Assembly (NCBI RefSeq): GCF_001766675.1
Contig: NZ_MJLT01000023.1
Span: 248,001-312,000 of the forward strand
Source: Arthrobacter sp. SW1
GTDB taxonomy: Bacteria; Actinomycetota; Actinomycetes; Actinomycetales; Micrococcaceae
Length of the DNA: 64,000 nt
Direction of reading: 5' to 3'
The notes below the pieces were generated by a model, which did not search any database, had not been told where the DNA came from, and was given only the letters and a program-made list of their open reading frames with translations. Every line of letters starts with the position of its first letter. The stretch's first letter is position 1. The position numbers and the translations under genes are program-made. Below are positions 25,738 through 33,560 of this stretch, one piece after another.

Positions 25738-26553
25738 ATGAACCGGGCGGCGCGGAACGCCGCCAAGTCCGCCGAGGCCGCGAGCAATTCCACGTCACTG
25801 GAAACCGCGGCCCGGGCGGGCTTTGCTGCGAGCGGCGTGCTGCATGTCCTCATTGGGGCGATCGCCCTGCAGCTGGCGCGCGGATTGAACGGAGAAGCGG
25901 ACGTGGGTGGCGCCGTCGCGCAACTCGCCGCCCGGCCGGGCGGCCCCTTCCTGTTGTGGACCTGTTTTGCCGCGTGCGCGGCCCTGGCCCTGTGGCAGGC
26001 AGGCAACGCCGTCTTCGGCAAGCCGCGGGCACACGGCAAGAAGCCCACCACGCGCCTGAGTGCCGCAGCCCAGGCGGTTGCCTTCTCAGCGATGTCCCTT
26101 ACGGTGCTTGTCTTTGCCCTCGGGGGCCGCAGCGACAGCCGCGAATCCACCAGCGACTTGAGCGTGGCGATCAGCCGGGCGCCCTGGGGCACAGCACTCC
26201 TTGCCGTGATCGGCCTTGCCATCATCGGCACCGGAATCTTCTTTGCCGCACGCGGAGCCCGCGGCGGCTTCAGGAAGGACCTCTTCCTGCCCGGCGCGAC
26301 GCTCCCCCGCAGGCTTGTGCTGGTGGCCGGGACGGCCGGGTACCTGGCCAAGGGCCTTGCCCTCCTCCTGGTGGGCCTGCTGGTCATCATGGCCGCGGTG
26401 CACCGGCAGCCTGAGCAGTCCACGGGTCTCGACGGCGGCCTGAAGGCCCTGCGTGAACAACCATACGGACCGTACCTCTTGGCAGCATTGGCGCTCGGCC
26501 TGGTCTGCTACGGCTGCTTCCTGATCCTCAAGTCCAAGTACGCGCGGATGTAG
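25738..26553 (+). CDS. DUF1206 membrane protein
   Basis: 271 residues with six hydrophobic helices in three internally similar pairs: AARAGFAASGVLHVLIGAIAL near 25, AAAQAVAFSAMSLTVLVFAL near 110, and VLVAGTAGYLAKGLALLLVGLLVI near 200. Each pair starts with a small-residue RxG...GVLH/Y-type motif, which is the DUF1206 repeat. Function is unknown; the family is often found with stress genes in soil Actinobacteria. It is followed after 6 nt by the topoisomerase gene. Confidence 0.8.
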   Translation: MNRAARNAAKSAEAASNSTSLETAARAGFAASGVLHVLIGAIALQLARGLNGEADVGGAVAQLAARPGGPFLLWTCFAACAALALWQAGNAVFGKPRAHGKKPTTRLSAAAQAVAFSAMSLTVLVFALGGRSDSRESTSDLSVAISRAPWGTALLAVIGLAIIGTGIFFAARGARGGFRKDLFLPGATLPRRLVLVAGTAGYLAKGLALLLVGLLVIMAAVHRQPEQSTGLDGGLKALREQPYGPYLLAALALGLVCYGCFLILKSKYARM

Positions 26554-26559
26554 CGGGCG

Positions 26560-27516
26560 ATGGTCCGGCTCAAGCGCAGCGATCCCGCCCGCCCGGGCAT
26601 CCGGCGGCGGCGTTCCGGCCGCGGTTTCAGCTACCGCGACGCTGACGGCCGCCCGCTGGCGCCTGAGGAGCGGGAACGCGTCAGGCAGCTGGCGATCCCG
26701 CCGGCGTGGCGGGACGTGTGGATCTGCCCGTTTCCGAACGGCCATATCCAGGCCACCGGAACCGACGGCGCCGGCCGCCTCCAGTACATCTACCATCCGC
26801 TCTGGCGCGAGCGGCAGGACGCCGAAAAGTTCCAGCGCGCCGCACGCCTTGGCCTGGCCTTGCCGAAGCTGCGCGCCATGGTTGCCCGCCACTTGCGGGA
26901 AGCAGCCTCCCCGAAGACCCGTACCCTGGCAGCGGCCGTCCGTCTGATGGACCGTGGCGCCCTGCGCATCGGCGACGAAAGCTACCGGAAGCAAAACGGC
27001 TCGCACGGACTGACCACGTTGCGCTGCCGCCATGTAAGCATCGACGGCAACATGGTGCATCTTCGCTTTCCAGGAAAGAGCGGGCAGCGGTTCGAATGCA
27101 GTTTTGCCGACGCGCGGCTGGCTGCCTTCCTGGAGCCCCTGGCCGCGCGTGCCCCGCGCGAGCCGCTTCTCGCCTTCGAGTTGGACAGCGGTCGGTTTGC
27201 ACTGGAGGCAGGAATGCTCAACGACTACATCCGCCGCTGCGCCGGCGACGGCTTTACCGCGAAGGACTTCCGCACGTGGAAAGGGACCGTTACGGCGGCA
27301 CTCAGCCTCATCCGGGCCTCCAGCGACACCCCGCCACGGGCCGCCCTGGCACAAGCCTTCGAGGACGCGGCGGCGCTGCTGGGCAACACCGTGGCGGTCG
27401 CCCGGGATGCCTACGTGGACCCGCGCGTCATAGCGGCCTTCCAGGACGGCACGCTCCGGACCCTCCCGCCGCGGGAGGCCGCCGTCGCGCAGTTCCTCAC
27501 GGACAAGGCCAGCTAA
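26560..27516 (+). CDS. DNA topoisomerase IB, poxvirus/Deinococcus type
   Basis: 318 residues. RRRRSGRGFSYRDADGRPL and IPPAWRDVWICPFPNGHIQATGTDGAGRLQYIYHP are the N-terminal clamp. The catalytic domain has RIGDESYRKQNGSHGLTTLRCRHV, KDFRTWKGTV and ARDAYVDPRV with the nucleophilic Tyr near residue 287. Type IB enzymes relax both positive and negative supercoils without ATP through a 3'-phosphotyrosine. The bacterial version is non-essential and patchily distributed. Its stop codon overlaps the convergent MerR gene (shared ctaa). It ends the membrane-protein run in the stress island. Confidence 0.93.
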   Translation: MVRLKRSDPARPGIRRRRSGRGFSYRDADGRPLAPEERERVRQLAIPPAWRDVWICPFPNGHIQATGTDGAGRLQYIYHPLWRERQDAEKFQRAARLGLALPKLRAMVARHLREAASPKTRTLAAAVRLMDRGALRIGDESYRKQNGSHGLTTLRCRHVSIDGNMVHLRFPGKSGQRFECSFADARLAAFLEPLAARAPREPLLAFELDSGRFALEAGMLNDYIRRCAGDGFTAKDFRTWKGTVTAALSLIRASSDTPPRAALAQAFEDAAALLGNTVAVARDAYVDPRVIAAFQDGTLRTLPPREAAVAQFLTDKAS

Positions 27517-27845
27517 CCGGCCGGTTTTCGCCGCCGGGCCTCGGCCGCCTGGGACTCCGCTGCCTTGGACTTGGCGAGGTCTTCGCTGAGGGAGCGGTTT
27601 TCCGCCTCAAGCTCAAGGACCATGCGGATCCCGGCCAGATTCAGGCCCTCCTCCAGGAGGACCGCTATGCGTCGCAGGACAACAAGGTCCAGCTCGCTGT
27701 AAAGACGGGTGCCGCCGGCCGTCCGCGCCGGCGTCACCAAGCCCCGACGCTCATACAGGCGAAGATTCTGCTGCCCGGTGCCCACCAGCTCAGCTGCCAC
27801 CGAAATAGCGTAGACGCCGCGCGCCTCAACTCCGGGACGGGCCAT
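27513..27845 (-). CDS. MerR family regulator, HspR-like
   Basis: 110 residues. The winged-helix domain is YAISVAAELVGTGQQNLRLYERRGLVTPARTAGGTRLYSELDLVVLRRIAVLLEEGLNLAGIRMVL, and QNLRLYERRGLV...R(L)YS is the HspR-type variant of MerR. A short coiled coil (LELEAENRSLSEDLAKSKAAE) provides the dimer. There are no metal-binding cysteines. ATG 27845 has AGGAGG 5 nt upstream. It faces away from hsp20 across a 122-bp region with an inverted repeat, so it most likely represses hsp20 and the J-domain gene, as HspR does for dnaK. Confidence 0.85.
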   Translation of the reverse strand: MARPGVEARGVYAISVAAELVGTGQQNLRLYERRGLVTPARTAGGTRLYSELDLVVLRRIAVLLEEGLNLAGIRMVLELEAENRSLSEDLAKSKAAESQAAEARRRKPAG

Positions 27846-27869
27846 GCAACTCCTCCTGATAAAAAGCTG

Positions 27870-27930
27870 TTGCACCAGCTGGGTGCCGGTGCTATAAGAA
27901 ATATATACCCGCTGATATAGATTTAGCGGG
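27870..27930 (+). promoter_or_regulatory. hsp20 promoter and inverted-repeat operator
   Basis: TTGCAC (27870-27875), 17 nt, TATAAG (27893-27898) form the promoter. Just downstream, CCCGCT (27908-27913) and AGCGGG (27925-27930) are a perfect inverted repeat 11 nt apart. It lies at about the transcription start, a repressor position, and is not the mycobacterial HAIR sequence. The divergent MerR/HspR-like protein is the obvious candidate to bind it. Confidence 0.6.
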
Positions 27931-27967
27931 CTGAAGGGTAGTAATCATCCGTAAGGAGTGAGAGACC

Positions 27968-28390
27968 ATGCTGATGCGCACCGATCCCTTCCGCGAGTTC
28001 GACAGGCTCGCACAGCAGGTGTTCGGTACCACCGCCCGCCCGGCCGTCATGCCGATGGACGCCTGGCAGGAAGACGATGAATTCATTGCCGCGTTCGACC
28101 TTCCAGGCGTGGACCTGGAAACCATCGACCTCGATATCGAGCGCAACGTCCTGACCGTCCGCGCCGAACGCAAGGCTCCCGCTGGAGAAGGCACGGAACT
28201 GGTCGCGGCCGAGCGCCCGCAAGGTGTCTTCAGCCGCCAGCTGATCCTCGGCGACGCGTTGGACACCGAAGGCGTCAAGGCAAGCTATGACGCCGGCGTC
28301 CTGACCGTCCGGATTCCGGTTGCCGAAACAGCGAAGCCCCGGAAGATCGAAATCTCCTCCAGCGAGCAACGCCAGGAGATCAGCGCCTGA
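27968..28390 (+). CDS. Hsp20/alpha-crystallin small heat shock protein
   Basis: 140 residues with a short N-terminal arm ([20 protein letters not shown]), an alpha-crystallin domain at about 35-125 ([42 protein letters not shown]) and a short tail. It lacks an exact IXI motif, with the segment KPRKIEI instead. It acts as an ATP-independent holdase for unfolding proteins. GTAAGGAG is well placed upstream of ATG 27968. It is transcribed from a promoter shared with a back-facing MerR regulator and followed by a J-domain gene. A second Hsp20 at 53.6 kb is only distantly similar. Confidence 0.93.
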   Translation: MLMRTDPFREFDRLAQQVFGTTARPAVMPMDAWQEDDEFIAAFDLPGVDLETIDLDIERNVLTVRAERKAPAGEGTELVAAERPQGVFSRQLILGDALDTEGVKASYDAGVLTVRIPVAETAKPRKIEISSSEQRQEISA

Positions 28391-28482
28391 CCCATCCCTA
28401 TCCCCCGATCACACCGTCCGTTCGATGGCCTCCGGTACCGCCCGGGGGCCATCGGCACCTGCCGCACGAAAAGCGCCTGTCC

Positions 28483-28800
28483 ATGCTTCCCGACTACTAC
28501 GCCCACCTTTCTGTGTCCCCCGCTGCCACCCGGGCCGACATCGCCCGCGCCTACCGGATGCTCATGCGCACCCACCACCCCGACGCCGGCACTCCCGACG
28601 GCGGGGCCGACCCGCAGGCTCTCCAGCAGGCCATGGACGCTTACGCCGTGCTGTCCAGCCCAAGTCGCCGTGCCGCCTACGACCGTGCGCTGAAGCAGCA
28701 GGCACGGCCGGACCGCCCCGCCGCTCGGCCACGCAGATCCCGCACCCAGGCAGACGGGCTACTCATCGCCGTCGGGCCCGTCCGCATCGAAAGGCGCTAG
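28483..28800 (+). CDS. J-domain (DnaJ-like) protein
   Basis: 105 residues. The J-domain fills residues 3-68 (DYYAHLSVSPAATRADIARAYRMLMRTHHPDAG... DAYAVLSSPSRRAAYDRAL) with the HPD motif that stimulates DnaK ATPase. There is no zinc finger or client-binding domain, and the tail is basic. It may recruit DnaK to a particular partner, with Hsp20 upstream an attractive one. ATG 28483 has no clear ribosome site. Confidence 0.85.
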   Translation: MLPDYYAHLSVSPAATRADIARAYRMLMRTHHPDAGTPDGGADPQALQQAMDAYAVLSSPSRRAAYDRALKQQARPDRPAARPRRSRTQADGLLIAVGPVRIERR

Positions 28801-28832
28801 GCTACCGGAACGGGGCGCTACTGGAACGGGAC
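28801..28832. repeat. Two tandem 16-nt repeats upstream of the isochorismatase gene
   Basis: gctaccggaacggggc (28801-28816) is followed by gctactggaacgggac (28817-28832), 14 of 16 matching. It lies between the J-domain stop and the ribosome site AAGGAGG of the next gene. Confidence 0.6.
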
Positions 28833-28846
28833 ACCAAGGAGGCAGA

Positions 28847-29413
28847 ATGATCGCGGTGCTGGTCATCGACATGCAGAACGCCTACTTTGAGGATCCGGCA
28901 CTGGACGTGCACCGCGAACGGACCATCCAGGGATGCAATGCCCTGATCGCCTCCGCCCTCAGCCACGCGGTGCCGGTGCTGCTGGTGAAAACGGAACACG
29001 AACAGGACCGCTCCACCTGGACCCTGAACATGCTTGATGACAATCAGGGCTTCATCTTCCGCGGAAGCAGCCAGGCGGAGTTCCTGCCCGGACTGATCAC
29101 GGCGGGCCTGCCGCAGCTCACCAAGATCCGCGACAGCGGTTTCATCGGAACCGAACTGCTCTGGCGCCTGCACAACTGGCGGGTGGACACCTTGGTCCTG
29201 GCCGGGGTCTCGGCCCACAACTGCATCGCCCAGACGGCCGCGGATGCCTTCGCGCACAACTTCCGCGTGATCCACGCCGTGGAGGCGATCGCGGGCAACG
29301 ATCCGGAGCTGGAAGACAGGACGCGGGAGCTCCTGGCTCGCGAATACCGGCAGAAAATGCTCAGCAACGCGGACATCACGGCACTGTTTGCCACGGCGGG
29401 CGCCACCCCTTGA
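28847..29413 (+). CDS. Isochorismatase-family cysteine hydrolase
   Basis: 188 residues. The family triad is visible: Asp8 in VLVIDMQNAY, Lys in LTKIRDSGFIGTEL near residue 94, and Cys in VSAHNCIAQTAADAF near 127. Members hydrolyse amides (nicotinamide, peroxyureidoacrylate, biuret) or vinyl ethers such as isochorismate. No neighbour shows the substrate. AAGGAGG lies 6 nt before the ATG. The next gene has its own promoter, whose -35 overlaps this stop codon. Confidence 0.88.
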   Translation: MIAVLVIDMQNAYFEDPALDVHRERTIQGCNALIASALSHAVPVLLVKTEHEQDRSTWTLNMLDDNQGFIFRGSSQAEFLPGLITAGLPQLTKIRDSGFIGTELLWRLHNWRVDTLVLAGVSAHNCIAQTAADAFAHNFRVIHAVEAIAGNDPELEDRTRELLAREYRQKMLSNADITALFATAGATP

Positions 29414-29438
29414 ACCCGCCTGCCCTTGGTCCTAGCGT
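29410..29438 (+). promoter_or_regulatory. Promoter of the SRPBCC gene at 29503
   Basis: TTGAAC (29410-29415), 17 nt, TAGCGT (29433-29438). The -35 overlaps the isochorismatase stop codon. Transcription would begin near 29445, giving a leader of about 58 nt with a GGAGG site. Confidence 0.65.
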
Positions 29439-29502
29439 GGAAATGAGGCCAAAGGCCCTCGAACCGTCCAGGGCCTGACCGGGATCGCAGGAGGGATCTG
29501 CC

Positions 29503-29967
29503 ATGGCCACTGTCCACGAATCAATCCGCGTCAACGTGCCGCTGTCCCAGGCGTATAACCAGTGGACACAATTCGAGGAATTCCCGCACTTCATGAGCGG
29601 AATCCAGGAGGTCCGCCAGGTTGACGAAGCCCTGGTCCACTTCACCACCGGGATGGCCGGTGTCCGCCGGGAATTCGACGCACGGATCACCACCCAGGTG
29701 CCGGACGAGAAGATCGCCTGGGAAAGCGTGGATGTCCCGCACAACAAAGGCGAAGTGACGTTCCACGCCTCCAGTCCCACCGAAACCGAAGTCACCGTGG
29801 ACCTGGACTGGGAGCCGGAATCGCCGGCCGAACGGCTGGGCGCAGGCGCCCACCTCGACGAACGCCTGGTGAAGAAGGACCTCCGGAAATTCAAGGAGTT
29901 CATCGAAGGCCGCGAAGTCGAGACCGGCGCATGGCGCGGAACCATTACCGAAGGGCACGTGGAGTAG
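29503..29967 (+). CDS. SRPBCC (START-like, cyclase/dehydrase-type) protein
   Basis: 154 residues forming one SRPBCC ligand-binding fold: ESIRVNVPLSQAYNQWTQFEEFPHFMSGIQEVRQVDE is the N-terminal strand and the helix-grip opening, and IAWESVDVPHNKGEVTFHASSPTETEVTVDLDWEPES the central strands. The family binds hydrophobic ligands; this short type is common in multiple copies in stress regions of Actinobacteria, with unknown ligands. A paralogue with the same VxVPxxxAYNQWTQFExFPxFMSG core lies on the other strand at 32952-33488. It converges with the CYP152 gene across 22 nt. Confidence 0.88.
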   Translation: MATVHESIRVNVPLSQAYNQWTQFEEFPHFMSGIQEVRQVDEALVHFTTGMAGVRREFDARITTQVPDEKIAWESVDVPHNKGEVTFHASSPTETEVTVDLDWEPESPAERLGAGAHLDERLVKKDLRKFKEFIEGREVETGAWRGTITEGHVE

Positions 29968-29989
29968 CCGGTTTCAAGGAGCGGCGCAG

Positions 29990-31285
29990 CTACCGCCGCC
30001 TGCGCCGCTCCAGTACCAGGCCGCTGCGCGGCAACGCCGGGATCTTCGCCAGGTCCACAGTGAGGTCCTGCGCGGGCACGGTCCATCGCTCATCCGTGGC
30101 CAGGATCCGCAGCGCACGGTGCAGCAGTTCCATGGTCATGTCTTCCCCCGGGCAGCGGTGGCCTTGCAAAGGATCGCCCGCGCCCTGCGGAATGAGGCCG
30201 AACGGCCCCGGCTGCACGTCCCCCGTGGCGGCGGGCCGGAACCGTTCGGGCTGGAACGCCCCGGGATCCTCGAAGATCCGCGGGTCGTGGTTGCTTCCGT
30301 ACAGGTCGAGGATGGCCCAGTCACCCTGCGTGAAGGAGTGGCCGTGCCACTGCAGGGCCTGCCTGGCCGTGCCCGCCACGAAGGGGAAGAACGGATAGAA
30401 GCGGCGGACTTCCTGCGCGAAGCATTCGAGGTCCACCTTGTCGCCGCCGGCCAGGACGGGCCGCCACTCCGGATGGCGGTGCAGTGCCAGCGCGGCGAAG
30501 ACGATGTACCGGCCCACGGCCACCACCGGGCGGAACAGGTTCAGGAGTTCGACGGCGGCAACCTCCTCGGGGAGCAGCCTCCCCTGCAGGTCGCGGTGGA
30601 GTGCGACGGCGAGCGCCGGGGCCAGCTGCGCGAGCATCGCGTGGTGCCCGGCGCTGTCCGTGTCCCCGATACGGCTGCCTCCGGCACCGTCCGCGCCGGA
30701 ACGGAGCCGCCGGACGCAGTCCCGGGCCCAGGCTTCTGCCGCGCGGCGCCGCCGTCGGGCATGCCAATTGGCCGGTCCGAAACCCGCGGCCTGTTCGACC
30801 ATCAGCTGCAGGTCCCTCGCCCGCAGGGCCGCCGTGCCGGGATCCACCGGGAGGCCGGACCAGCGGAACACGGCGGAGGCCAGCACCGCAGAGACGTCTT
30901 CGTACAGGATGATCCTACGCGGCCGGCGGACCTCGGCACGGTCCCATTCTTCGTCGAAATAGTGGCCGAGCTCCTGCGCTCCATGCCCCTCGGCCACATC
31001 GATGAAGAGGTCCTTGCGGTGGCGGTGTGCTTCGCCTTCGAGGGCCTGGACGCTGCCGGCATCCTGCAGCAGGTGCTTGGCTGAGCGGGGTATGGCACGT
31101 GCGCGGACGAAGCGTCCGCCGTCGTAGAAGAACTCGGCCGCCTCGGCGCCCCGCATGCACACCACCGGGCGCAGGAACAGGCGGGTCCGGAAAGCATCCG
31201 TTCCCAGCCTGTCACAGGTGGCTGAGACAAAGGTGTAACCCTGCCTCAGGAGAGGCAGGGTACTGTCGGGCAGGCGCGGGATCAT
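29990..31285 (-). CDS. Cytochrome P450 of the CYP152 fatty-acid peroxygenase family
   Basis: 431 residues. QDAGSVQALEGEAHRHRK near residue 74 holds the CYP152-type distal region, with LFRPVVAVGRYIVFAA around 250 carrying the Arg-Pro that replaces the usual acid-alcohol pair and binds the fatty acid carboxylate. FYPFFPFVAG, EVRRF and the haem-thiolate loop GHRCPGE near 373 follow. CYP152 enzymes use H2O2 directly to hydroxylate or decarboxylate fatty acids, so no redox partner is needed, and none is nearby. It ends a - strand operon with baeRF2, after a gap of 4 nt, and a stress role (peroxide plus lipids) is plausible. Confidence 0.9.
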   Translation of the reverse strand: MIPRLPDSTLPLLRQGYTFVSATCDRLGTDAFRTRLFLRPVVCMRGAEAAEFFYDGGRFVRARAIPRSAKHLLQDAGSVQALEGEAHRHRKDLFIDVAEGHGAQELGHYFDEEWDRAEVRRPRRIILYEDVSAVLASAVFRWSGLPVDPGTAALRARDLQLMVEQAAGFGPANWHARRRRRAAEAWARDCVRRLRSGADGAGGSRIGDTDSAGHHAMLAQLAPALAVALHRDLQGRLLPEEVAAVELLNLFRPVVAVGRYIVFAALALHRHPEWRPVLAGGDKVDLECFAQEVRRFYPFFPFVAGTARQALQWHGHSFTQGDWAILDLYGSNHDPRIFEDPGAFQPERFRPAATGDVQPGPFGLIPQGAGDPLQGHRCPGEDMTMELLHRALRILATDERWTVPAQDLTVDLAKIPALPRSGLVLERRRRR

Positions 31286-31289
31286 GCGG

Positions 31290-31538
31290 CTAGTCGCTCG
31301 GGCTCAGCTTCGTGGTCAGGCTGCGGTCGTCCACAGTGGCATCGTCCTTTTCCTCCGCGGGCCCGCTGGGGTCCTTGGACCCTGCCATTCCGGGCAATCC
31401 CGTGGATTCTCCGCCCAGGTTTCGCGGCGCACGGACTTCGGGCCCGTCGTCGCCGGCTTCCCCATAGGCGTCGCGGGGCACCAGGTGCGCGGGGTTCTGG
31501 ATGCCGTCATGGACCAGTGGCGCGCTCTTGCGCTTCAT
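31290..31538 (-). CDS. Small uncharacterised hydrophilic protein
   Basis: 82 residues beginning MKRKSAPLVHDGIQNPAHLVPRDAYGE. It is charged and Gly/Pro/Asp-rich, with no hydrophobic helix, so probably disordered. AGGAAAGAG precedes the ATG. It lies between baeRF2 and CYP152 in the same operon (13 and 4 nt gaps). I do not recognise the family. Confidence 0.7.
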   Translation of the reverse strand: MKRKSAPLVHDGIQNPAHLVPRDAYGEAGDDGPEVRAPRNLGGESTGLPGMAGSKDPSGPAEEKDDATVDDRSLTTKLSPSD

Positions 31539-31551
31539 TGCTCTTTCCTCC

Positions 31552-32712
31552 TCAGGCCGCAGGTTCAGCCGGGGTGGGCGGCCCCACCGGCCACCTCAGC
31601 AATGCGGCGATTTCCACTCCTCCGGGCATTTCCGCGCCCGGAAGCATTGCAACGCCGGCGTCCGTCAACACGGCCGCGCGCAGCAGCGCAGCGGGTGCGG
31701 GAGCCTCTCCCAGCACGCCGGCGCCGGAGCTTTCGGCTTCGGTGGACGCGATCCAAGGCTCGGCGTCCAAGGCCAGGACGCGGCGTTCGCGCAGGGCCTC
31801 ATCGCCAAGGATGAGGGTGTCCACCTGGGCCTGCTGCAGGGCGTGAACCACTGAACCCAGTCCGGTGACGCACAGCGGTGCGGCCTGTCCTTGTTCCTCG
31901 GCAAGCCGGTTCACCAGCGCTTCGTCGTCCTCGGCCCATTCCCGGGCCACGATCACGGCCACTTCGGCGTCGAGGGCATCGGGGTCCGCGCCGCCGGTGC
32001 GACTGTGCAGGTCCACGGTGCGCAGTTTGGCACGGGTCTCTTCAGCAAGGGCACCAGCCACCAGTTCGCGCGCCTTCACGTCGCCGGCGAGGATCACGAT
32101 CCTGGCACCGCTTTCCCGGGCGAGCGCGTCCAGCCGGGCCGCAACCTCGGTGGCGTTCTGGCGCCATACCTCTTCGGTCCGGTGCTGGTAGCTGTACTGC
32201 GCCCAGCCGCCGCCGGGATGCTTGCTGACGTTTTCGCCGGAGCCCTTTACTTCTTCAGTGCGGACGGCGTCCTTGGCGTGGCCGGCCAGCGAGCGCCCTG
32301 CCCGGTGCAGCCGGATCTCCGCGTCCTGGCGCCCCACTTCTGCCACCACATAGGGGTAGTCGTCAGGTTGGTGCAGCGCCAAGGGCAGCAGGTCCGGAAT
32401 GACGCCGGCAGTTACCTGCTCGGCGATCACGGGCGGCCCCGGAAGGATCTCGTTGACGTCCACCTGGCCATGGCTCACCACTGCGAAGCGGCTCACCGGC
32501 TGCGGTTCTCCGGCGGCCGGCTGGAGGACCTCCACCAAGGCGTCGACGTCCGTGCGCGCGGCGCCTTGGCCGGCGAGGGCGTCACGGATGTTCCCGGGCG
32601 CGGCATCGGCGGCCTCCATGCGCTCCACCGTTCCGGCACCGGCATCCACGTAGGCCGTGCACCAGGGGCCACGGCGGCGGAGCAAGGGTGCCAGGTCTGC
32701 GAGGCAGGTCAT
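31552..32712 (-). CDS. baeRF family 2 protein (Rv2629-like, Vms1/eRF1-related)
   Basis: 386 residues. A bacterial version of the archaeo-eukaryotic release factor domain: VKGSGENVSKHPGGGWAQYSYQHRTEEVWRQNATEVAARLDAL (about 155-197) matches the baeRF2/Rv2629 core, including the glycine-rich GGGWAQ segment that corresponds to the GSQ/GGQ loop of Vms1 and eRF1. A Rossmann-like middle domain and a C-terminal L7Ae-like domain (VVHALQQAQVDTLILGDEA) follow. Eukaryotic Vms1/ANKZF1 releases stalled chains from ribosomes; the bacterial role is not established. Here it sits with SRPBCC and CYP152. Its ATG overlaps the stop of the upstream small gene. Confidence 0.85.
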   Translation of the reverse strand: MTCLADLAPLLRRRGPWCTAYVDAGAGTVERMEAADAAPGNIRDALAGQGAARTDVDALVEVLQPAAGEPQPVSRFAVVSHGQVDVNEILPGPPVIAEQVTAGVIPDLLPLALHQPDDYPYVVAEVGRQDAEIRLHRAGRSLAGHAKDAVRTEEVKGSGENVSKHPGGGWAQYSYQHRTEEVWRQNATEVAARLDALARESGARIVILAGDVKARELVAGALAEETRAKLRTVDLHSRTGGADPDALDAEVAVIVAREWAEDDEALVNRLAEEQGQAAPLCVTGLGSVVHALQQAQVDTLILGDEALRERRVLALDAEPWIASTEAESSGAGVLGEAPAPAALLRAAVLTDAGVAMLPGAEMPGGVEIAALLRWPVGPPTPAEPAA

Positions 32713-32942
32713 CGTTCATCGCCGCCTCGGTCGTCGCCAGTGGCGCCCTCGTCCGCGTCATCCCTGTCCGTGTCATCGGGGAATGGTTCGGTTTCCCGCC
32801 ATTCTTCAACGTGGGCGGGCTTGTTGCCCTTCATGGCCCCCTGGGTTTCCTGTTTCATCTTGTCGTCGAGCCGCGGGCCGTGGGTGGTGTTTCCCCGCTC
32901 GGCTTCCTGCGCGGCTCCGGATTCAACTCCGTAGTCAGCCAT
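32709..32942 (-). CDS. Small acidic hydrophilic protein
   Basis: 77 residues, very acidic C-terminal half (PFPDDTDRDDADEGATGDDRGGDER), with no hydrophobic core and probably disordered. It overlaps the baeRF2 start by 4 nt and begins 9 nt after the SRPBCC stop, so it is part of the operon. The ATG has GAGGAGCA upstream. Family not recognised. Confidence 0.7.
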   Translation of the reverse strand: MADYGVESGAAQEAERGNTTHGPRLDDKMKQETQGAMKGNKPAHVEEWRETEPFPDDTDRDDADEGATGDDRGGDER

Positions 32943-32951
32943 GGCTGCTCC

Positions 32952-33488
32952 TCAGAAGTCCCTTCCGCCGGTGGGCGGAGGCGGCTCCTCGTCCAGCATG
33001 GTTCCGCCGGAGCCTGCCGGCGGCTCGTCGACTTCGCCAGCCACCACGGTGGAGCGCCAGGCGCCGGTCTCCGTGCCGCGGTTCTCGATGAACTTCTTGA
33101 ATTTGTTCAGGTCTGCGCCCACCTGGAGTTCGTCGACTCCGACGGCGGCACCGGTCTTCTCAGCGACGCCTTCCGGCGTCCACTCGATGGTGACGTTGAC
33201 GCGCGTCCGGTCCGGGCCCAAGGGCTCGAAGCGCACCAGTCCGGCGTTGCGCGGCCCGTCCACGCTTTCCCAGCTGATGACGGAGTCCGGCACCTGGTCC
33301 AGGATCCGGGCATCGTATTCACGGTGCACGCCCGCGGTGTTGGTCGAGAAATGGAGGGTGGTGTCATCAAGTTGCCTGACGGACTCCACCCCGCTCATGA
33401 ATTCGGGGAAGGTTTCGAACTGTGTCCACTGGTTGTATGCCGTGGTCACCGGAACCTCAACCTCAATGGTCTGATCGACAGTAGCCAT
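32952..33488 (-). CDS. SRPBCC (START-like) protein, paralogue of 29503-29967
   Basis: 178 residues. TVDQTIEVEVPVTTAYNQWTQFETFPEFMSGVESVRQLDD and VISWESVDGPRNAGLVRFEPLGPDRTRVNVTIEWTPEG are the same fold and core as the gene at 29503. A Pro/Gly-rich C-terminal tail of about 30 residues (PPAGSGGTMLDEEPPPPTGG) is extra. I chose ATG 33488 with GGAG 7 nt upstream rather than the GTG just before it. It heads the SRPBCC-baeRF2-CYP152 operon behind promoter motif B. Confidence 0.85.
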   Translation of the reverse strand: MATVDQTIEVEVPVTTAYNQWTQFETFPEFMSGVESVRQLDDTTLHFSTNTAGVHREYDARILDQVPDSVISWESVDGPRNAGLVRFEPLGPDRTRVNVTIEWTPEGVAEKTGAAVGVDELQVGADLNKFKKFIENRGTETGAWRSTVVAGEVDEPPAGSGGTMLDEEPPPPTGGRDF

Positions 33489-33560
33489 CACGTTCTCCTC
33501 ACATAGTGGATTCGATGGGATGCGGTGCTACCTTTTTCACGCTATCGAGGGCTCCGGCGA

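Noticed and set aside
27089-27098. GGTTCGAATG, like a tRNA T-arm
   Set aside because: It lies inside the topoisomerase IB coding sequence, and no acceptor or anticodon stem can be built around it.
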